Source of the DNA: an uncultured Apibacter sp.
GTDB taxonomy: Bacteria; Bacteroidota; Bacteroidia; Flavobacteriales; Weeksellaceae
Length of the DNA stretch: 60,195 bases
NCBI GenBank assembly: GCA_945280365.1
Contig: CALYQD010000015.1
Location: forward strand, 1-60,195
Reading direction: 5' to 3'
Shown: in pieces, positions 55,673-60,195 of the stretch
How positions within the stretch are numbered: position 1 is the stretch's first letter
Layout: the number at the start of each line of letters is the position of its first letter
The notes under the pieces: model-generated
What the model saw: only the letters and a program-made list of their open reading frames with translations
Databases searched by the model: none
What the model was told of the DNA's origin: nothing
Position numbers and translations under genes: made by a program

Positions 55673-56023
55673 CTATTTTAATATCCCCGTTTTAATAGCC
55701 TCTTGTAATTCTGCAATGCTTAAGTCTTTTAATTCAGGTTCTTTAATTGCTTCTTGTGAAAGTATGTTTTTAACTTTGTTAAATATACTTTTAAAAACAT
55801 CAGTTATTGAGTACGCTTCGGGGTAAAATCTTTCATCAAAATTAAACTTATTACTTACAGCAATATTAAACTCTTTTGTAAAATGTATCAAAAAATCGTC
55901 TACATCGTCTCCAACTAAGCCAAAGTCTTTATATAGTTTCATATCAGGTGTAAAAACTATTCTTTTGTCTTTTTTTGATAGTAATTCTTTTTCTAGGAAT
56001 TTTTGTAATTTATTATCAATCAT
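55673..56023 (-). CDS. DUF1493-like small acidic protein
   Basis: A 116-residue protein. 'MKLYKDFGLVGDDVDDFLIHFTKEFNI' (about 29-54) resembles the DUF1493 family, which has an acyl-carrier-protein-like helix bundle; the Ser that carries the cofactor in true carriers is replaced by Asp here (GDD), so it is not a carrier. The rest is charged and helical. Second gene of a two-gene operon, 19 bases after the 195-residue gene. Small acidic partner proteins in such pairs are often immunity proteins, but that is inference only. Confidence 0.6.
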   Translation of the reverse strand: MIDNKLQKFLEKELLSKKDKRIVFTPDMKLYKDFGLVGDDVDDFLIHFTKEFNIAVSNKFNFDERFYPEAYSITDVFKSIFNKVKNILSQEAIKEPELKDLSIAELQEAIKTGILK

Positions 56024-56042
56024 AGTTTATTTAATTATAAAA

Positions 56043-56630
56043 TTACCAATATCCACTACTGCCACCGCCTCCAAAGCTCCCACCATTGCCAAAGCCTTTA
56101 AAGGTTACTTTATCATTTTTCTTATCAAGCTCATATATCTCAATTAATAATTGTACTACATCAATAATTATTAAAGCTGCTCCAACATTAGGTATTAATC
56201 TCCCTAATCCTCTTCCTAGTCCTTTTGTAGAAACTAGTTTAAAATTAGCATTAATGCTATAAATTTTAAATGACATTTGTTGAGGGAGTGCTTTAGATAA
56301 ATATTTAGAGGCAATTGAAGTGCCTTTAACTGTACCATGTGTTACAAAACGCTTTTTTAATATAGGGCTACCAATTAAAAACATTCCTGTACCTACAACA
56401 GATTTGCTATAATTATGATTCGTGATGGTTTCTTTAAGATTTATATCGCCAGTTTCAAAATAGTAGGGATTTGAGTTATTGTTATAACGTGCAAAATTGC
56501 TTGTAAGGTTATCTTTTAAAGCTCTTTGTATTTCAAAATTGCTTTTATAACTAATCCCAAATTCGCTATTTCTCCTAGCTCGTTCAATAATATCTAATAT
56601 TTCATAGTCTGACAGGTCGTTATATCCCAT
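56043..56630 (-). CDS. Unknown protein with a hydrophobic segment and Gly-rich C-terminus
   Basis: A 195-residue protein of no family I recognise. Residues about 1-60 are charged and helical, a moderately hydrophobic stretch lies near 78-92 (SVVGTGMFLIGSPIL), and a clear hydrophobic segment with repeated Gly around it is near 138-165 (GLGRLIPNVGAALIIIDVVQLLIEI), followed by a short charged stretch and a Gly/Ser-rich end (GGSFGGGGSSGYW). No signal peptide. The layout, soluble front and single long hydrophobic hairpin at the back, recalls pore-forming toxin domains; the partner gene 19 bases downstream could be its immunity protein. This is a hypothesis. Confidence 0.5.
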   Translation of the reverse strand: MGYNDLSDYEILDIIERARRNSEFGISYKSNFEIQRALKDNLTSNFARYNNNSNPYYFETGDINLKETITNHNYSKSVVGTGMFLIGSPILKKRFVTHGTVKGTSIASKYLSKALPQQMSFKIYSINANFKLVSTKGLGRGLGRLIPNVGAALIIIDVVQLLIEIYELDKKNDKVTFKGFGNGGSFGGGGSSGYW

Positions 56631-56705
56631 AAATTACACTAATATTTAAATAAATGTAAACTCAAATATAGATAAAATACAGTTAAAGTATATAAAAAGT
56701 GATAA

Positions 56706-56786
56706 CTAATTATTGCCTTTGTCCTTTAGTTTTCTCCTTTTTTCTTTCCAGTTTTCGGCACTCATATAGTTTTGTACCGTATGGGG
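56706..56786 (-). pseudogene. Short Lys/Arg-rich frame, possible 3' remnant of a gene
   Basis: Read on the minus strand, the frame gives VPHTVQNYMSAENWKEKRRK followed by LKDKGNN and a stop, immediately after another stop in the same frame. The composition is more protein-like than its surroundings and recalls the C-terminal end of a DNA-binding or mobile-element protein, but I cannot identify it. A shadow frame is the alternative. Confidence 0.25.
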
Positions 56787-56792
56787 TACTTA

Positions 56793-56838
56793 AACCGTTA
56801 ATCATTTTGAATTTCAAAAAGGTTAGCGGTTTTTTTAT
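56793..56838 (+). terminator. Orphan terminator-like hairpin
   Basis: AAACCGTTAA pairs with TTAGCGGTTT (one G-U), with an inner TTGAA/TTCAA, followed by a run of seven T on the plus strand. No plus-strand gene ends here, so it may be left from a lost gene. Confidence 0.5.
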
Positions 56839-56980
56839 TTTTAAAAGTATATATGATAAAGAATATAATTTTAATACTATTTTGCCTTATCTTTTATTTA
56901 TGCATGATATAATAAAATATTTGATCTTTTTTATCAGAAACCAAACTCTCTAAATATATTAGCCTATTTAAATATTGTTA

Positions 56981-57022
56981 AAAAAAATAATTATTTAACG
57001 CTAATTAAATAATTATTTTTTT
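56981..57022. repeat. Perfect 18-bp AT-only inverted repeat
   Basis: Arms AAAAAAATAATTATTTAA and TTAAATAATTATTTTTTT, loop CGCTAA. It could work as a terminator in either direction. Confidence 0.7.
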
Positions 57023-57403
57023 GATATAATTTGTATTGCTTTAGTTCGGTCTATAGTCCTTTTCGGTATTTTGTTATTTTTATATGATGTAATAAATAGG
57101 GTAAATAAGTTTTCATTTCTAATTTAATACATTTGCTATATTTATCTTAATTAATGAATTTTTTATTATAAATGAAGTGTATTTTTAAATTTTAATAAAT
57201 AATAAACGTTGCAAGGTTTATTAATACTAAACTTTAAATTTATCATATTAAGAAAAGAGTGAATCAAATTATCTACTTATTAAAATTCTACTAAGATTAA
57301 TTTCTATTAAATAGAATGATACTTGTTGTAACTCTTGCTATTTAAATAATAATTAGATTAAACTTTGTATTATTATAGTAGTAATTAATTCACTCTTTTT
57401 ATT

Positions 57404-59818
57404 TTAAATTTTTGAAAACCTTTTAGCAGCAATTACTTGGTTGTTCTCGTCATATATATATATTAAATAAATTCCTTTTTGCCATGAATTATTGGCTGAA
57501 ATATTCAACTTATTAGTTTTATTAGGTAGGGTACGATTATCAATATAATTACCACCATAAATCGAATTAATATGATATCTTTTTATTGGGATATTAGATT
57601 CAATAGTGAAGTTAGAATATACAGGATTAGGGTATAATTTCACTTCAGCAGCTCTAGGATCCACTGTCCATTTTTCAGAATAAATACCTGTACCGTAATT
57701 TCCATACGCATCGCTTATTTTAGACCTATCAATCTGTAAAGTATAAATGCCGTTTATGTTATTATATTGAGCTAATCCTTCCAAAGTAAACCTTTGTTTG
57801 TTATAATTCTTAGTTAATGTAGCTTTATCTAGATTTACTTTACCAAACCCTTCTTCCAAAATAGTGATGGATTCTTTAGAGAAATTAACCGGTTGATTGA
57901 ATTCAAATTCGATTTTATCGATTGTTTTACCCTTGTTTTCCAGTCCGGTAATTTTGACAATTTTAATTTCATCAACCAATTGAATTCTAGTAGAGAATAT
58001 ATTAGAATCTTTATATTGCTCTTTATCGATGCCTTTAGGATCTATAACGGCAATAAGATAATATTTTCCGGCTTTATAAGGGAAATTTAATGTAGTTTTG
58101 AATTTGCCTGTTCCTTTTGCGGGAATAAATTCGGGAATAGAGTAGGTAGTAAGCAGTCTATCGTTATTACTCCAAATATTATCATCAGATAAATAGTATC
58201 CAACAGATATATTCTTAGCTGAATTTGAAGAGCTTGTATTTTCAACTATAGTGGTTACTTGAAGAGAGTTATTTACGATTATAGCATCCTTAGGTAAATT
58301 AAACGTAATCTGAATAGGATTATTAAATATAAAATCTTTCCATTGATCAGCATTAGCATAAAGTTTTAGAGCTGCATTAGGGACCTTTAACAAACATTTG
58401 GTTTTATTAATTCCATTAAAAACGTTTTTACCAAGTTCCGGAGGAGTTAAACTTTTGCTAATAAAATTCGTTAATTCAGAAGCATCACTAAATGCTCCTT
58501 CTCCTACAAAGTTTACGGATTCGGGTAAAATAATCTCTTTAATTTCGGATAAATAAAAAGCCTCTTTCTCAATAGTTTTTAAGTTTTTAGGTAATACTAC
58601 CGTGCCTTTAAAAGCGGCAAAAGATTTATAAGGTAAAGTTTCCAAATGATTGGGAAGAATAATTTTACCTTCTACACCAACAAAAGCATACCCTCCAATA
58701 TTTTTTAGTTTATATGATTTGGATAAATCTAAATTTAGATTACTAGCAAATTCAAAAGCGTAATCTGCAATAGTTTCTAATTGTGGGCATTGGGTAAGGT
58801 CTAAGGTGTTGATTTGAGAAAAGTAAAAAGCCTCTTTTCCAATAGTTTTTAAATTTTTAGGTAATACTATCGTTCCATAAAAACCTTCGAAAGATTTATA
58901 AGGCAAAGTTTCCAACTGATTGGGGAGTATTACTTTTCCTGGTACATGACAAAAAGCAGATTGACCAATATTTTCCAATAGGATACATTTGGAAAAGTCA
59001 AGCATATTAATTTGAGAATCATAAAAAGCTTGTTTTTCAATAGTTTTTAAATTTTTGGGTAAAACTACCGTTCCATTAAAACCGGCAATAGATTTATAAG
59101 GTAAGGTTTCCAACTGATCGGGAAGAATAATTTTACCTTTTACTCTAAGAAAAGCATATTCACCAATATTTTTTAGCTTAGTTGATTTAGATAAATCCAG
59201 ATTCAGATTATAAGCATATTGAAAAGCAGAATTTTCGATAGTTTCCAGAAGAGGACATTGAGTAAGATCCAAGGTATTGATTTTGGAAAAGTAAAAAGCT
59301 TCTTTTCCAATAGTTTTTAAATTTTTAGGTAAAACTACCGTTCCATTAAAGCTGCTGAAAGATAATTCAGGCAAATTTTCCAACTGATCGGGAAGAATAA
59401 TTCTACCTTTTATTCCATTAAAAGCATATTTGCCAATGTTTTTTAGTAGACTACACTTTGAAGCATCTATGCTGACATTATAAGCATTTTGAAAAGCATA
59501 GTTTGAAATAGTAGTTAAAGAGGACGGCAAAATAATATTTTTCAATATAGTATTATATTCAAAAATATTGGCGGGAAGTATTCCGTCGTTCGCCCCAGAA
59601 TTAGAAAGGTCTAAAACCGATAGTTTTTTCATACTTTTTAAAGTAGTGTAATCAACAGAATTAATTTTTCCATTAATTTTTAATTCGGTAATAGAGTTAA
59701 TTTCGCTACCCAGTAGTTTGGATAAACTTCCTGGGGTTTTAACATCAATAACTTTTACTTGACAATGCAAGTAAACTATTGAAAAAAAATAAAATAAAAA
59801 AAGTAGAGAATTTTTCAT
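57404..59818 (-). CDS. T9SS-exported leucine-rich-repeat surface protein
   Basis: An 804-residue secreted protein. A signal peptide (1-20, ending LHCQ) is followed by BspA-type leucine-rich repeats (about 40-470) of the LRR_5 kind. Residues 138-227, 228-293, 294-383 and 384 onward are near-copies of one module starting 'GKIILPDQLETLPYKS' (90 residues; the second lacks 24). Then a CARDB-like adhesion domain (about 490-600), an Ig-like domain (about 615-715), and a type A C-terminal sorting domain ('KLYPNPVYSNFTIESNIPIK...NSWQKGIYLIYIYDENNQV', about 725-804) that directs export by the type IX system. Probably a surface adhesin. Confidence 0.9.
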   Translation of the reverse strand: MKNSLLFLFYFFSIVYLHCQVKVIDVKTPGSLSKLLGSEINSITELKINGKINSVDYTTLKSMKKLSVLDLSNSGANDGILPANIFEYNTILKNIILPSSLTTISNYAFQNAYNVSIDASKCSLLKNIGKYAFNGIKGRIILPDQLENLPELSFSSFNGTVVLPKNLKTIGKEAFYFSKINTLDLTQCPLLETIENSAFQYAYNLNLDLSKSTKLKNIGEYAFLRVKGKIILPDQLETLPYKSIAGFNGTVVLPKNLKTIEKQAFYDSQINMLDFSKCILLENIGQSAFCHVPGKVILPNQLETLPYKSFEGFYGTIVLPKNLKTIGKEAFYFSQINTLDLTQCPQLETIADYAFEFASNLNLDLSKSYKLKNIGGYAFVGVEGKIILPNHLETLPYKSFAAFKGTVVLPKNLKTIEKEAFYLSEIKEIILPESVNFVGEGAFSDASELTNFISKSLTPPELGKNVFNGINKTKCLLKVPNAALKLYANADQWKDFIFNNPIQITFNLPKDAIIVNNSLQVTTIVENTSSSNSAKNISVGYYLSDDNIWSNNDRLLTTYSIPEFIPAKGTGKFKTTLNFPYKAGKYYLIAVIDPKGIDKEQYKDSNIFSTRIQLVDEIKIVKITGLENKGKTIDKIEFEFNQPVNFSKESITILEEGFGKVNLDKATLTKNYNKQRFTLEGLAQYNNINGIYTLQIDRSKISDAYGNYGTGIYSEKWTVDPRAAEVKLYPNPVYSNFTIESNIPIKRYHINSIYGGNYIDNRTLPNKTNKLNISANNSWQKGIYLIYIYDENNQVIAAKRFSKI
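58670..59407 (-). repeat. Tandem LRR modules inside the surface protein gene
   Basis: Three head-to-tail coding modules (two of 90 codons around one of 66), with a fourth, more diverged copy following toward 58485. The similarity at DNA level, for example repeated 'gttttaaattttTAGGTAA'-type stretches, points to fairly recent duplication, and slippage between modules could change their number. Confidence 0.75.
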
Positions 59819-60195
59819 AAAAATACATTTTAATAGGATTAGTAATTTTTTAATTTTTAATGGTATAAAGGTACTAATAATATTAAATTAATATTTTAAA
59901 ATGATAAAACTCACAAATATATGTATTTATAATGCTTAATTTATACTGTTTGTTTATTTTGTTATTTATTTTTATTTTTGTTTAATAAATTGTTTTTATG
60001 TCGATTAGTTAACTTAATTATATTTGTAGTAAGTGTCAGGTTTATAGGTATTTGTTATTCAATGTCAGGTTTTAACATAATGTTTATAGTTGAATGATAC
60101 CTATCACCAATATCGTTGAAAAATACATTCCATTTTTATAAAAAAGACCAAGGCGGAACAATTTGTTCCGCCTTGGTCTTTAAGAAACTACTAAT
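59819..60195. other. AT-rich spacer upstream of the surface protein
   Basis: It contains a possible promoter for the surface protein, with TACCTTTA on the minus strand at about 59866-59873, and the terminator at 60143-60181. No gene is seen. Confidence 0.4.
60143..60181 (-). terminator. Perfect 18-bp terminator of a gene beyond the right edge
   Basis: Arms AAAGACCAAGGCGGAACA and TGTTCCGCCTTGGTCTTT, loop ATT. On the minus strand it is followed by TTTTTT-rich sequence, so it should end a minus-strand transcript entering from outside the window. Confidence 0.88.

Larger units (their letters stand above)
56631..57403. other. AT-rich accessory spacer with hairpins and gene debris
   Basis: A 773-base non-coding stretch. 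It holds a short minus-strand frame of possible debris (56706-56786), a hairpin at 56793-56838, a perfect 18-bp AT hairpin at 56981-57022, and a perfect 12-bp inverted repeat AAAAGAGTGAAT (57253-57264) / ATTCACTCTTTT (57388-57399). Otherwise very AT-rich; no intact gene is supported. Confidence 0.5.

Noticed and set aside
56699-56953. An 84-codon plus-strand frame with hydrophobic residues
   Set aside because: Translated AT-rich spacer crossing a terminator hairpin; no support for a gene.
54487-57403. Integrated phage or conjugative element at tRNA-Leu
   Set aside because: No integrase, relaxase or duplicated tRNA 3' end could be found in the window; the stretch is too small and mostly non-coding.

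Overview
The window looks like chromosomal DNA of a low-GC member of the Flavobacteriia (Bacteroidota), probably Weeksellaceae-like. The support is the Bacteroidota-type promoters (TTG, about 20 bases, then TAnnTTTG), a surface protein with a type IX secretion C-terminal domain, the Bacteroidota-style arginine pathway built on a transcarbamylase of the acetyl/succinyl-ornithine class, GSCFA and RibB/RibA-like proteins typical of the phylum, and very AT-rich spacers. Genus cannot be fixed from the sequence alone.

Layout. 0.5-1.4 kb: a BON lipoprotein and an SH3b protein. 1.6-3.5 kb: a LysR regulator with a YeiH-type membrane protein. 3.5-13.1 kb: an arginine cluster on the minus strand in the order GNAT, argG, argC, proC, argD, argF', argB, argE, argH, with a recognisable promoter ahead of GNAT. 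13.5-15.6 kb: a histidine phosphatase and a membrane-anchored helix-hairpin-helix protein. 15.7-24.4 kb: housekeeping genes on the minus strand (ribB-ribA-like, LptF/G-type permease, LolA-like, ftsK, Bax-inhibitor family, rpiB, gltX). 24.4-26.2 kb: a polytopic membrane protein. 26.4-39.1 kb: two branched-chain amino acid operons on the minus strand, ilvD-ilvB-methyltransferase-ilvN-ilvC and leuA-leuC-leuD-cimA-like-leuB. 39.6-54.0 kb: a ModF-like ABC protein, polyprenyl synthase, GSCFA, TatD, acyltransferase, rpmA/rplU, fmt, HAD phosphatase, MscS channel, two Fe-S proteins and an MCE/MlaD protein. 54.2-54.4 kb: tRNA-Gly and tRNA-Leu. 54.5-57.4 kb: a small accessory island just after tRNA-Leu, mostly non-coding, with hairpins, inverted repeats and three small unknown genes. 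57.4-59.8 kb: a T9SS-exported leucine-rich-repeat protein.

How the genes work together. The arginine cluster encodes every step from glutamate to arginine except carbamoyl phosphate synthesis; the transcarbamylase carries Ser at the position that selects acetyl- versus succinyl-ornithine, which predicts a succinylated pathway. The ilv and leu operons together make valine, leucine and, if the cimA-like gene is a citramalate synthase, isoleucine without threonine deaminase, for which no gene is seen here. Both operons begin with a short leader peptide packed with Leu/Ile(/Val) codons, followed by an intrinsic terminator and a sequence able to pair with it: a textbook transcription-attenuation layout, found here by reading the minus strand ahead of ilvD and leuA.

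The most unusual stretch is 54.9-55.7 kb. It holds a 110-bp palindromic insert bracketed by a perfect 16-bp direct repeat, then seven hairpins with different stems but similar A/T loops in about 515 bp, next to an unknown two-gene operon (a glycine-rich membrane-helix protein and a DUF1493-like protein). No rRNA, CRISPR array, transposase or intact integrase was seen.
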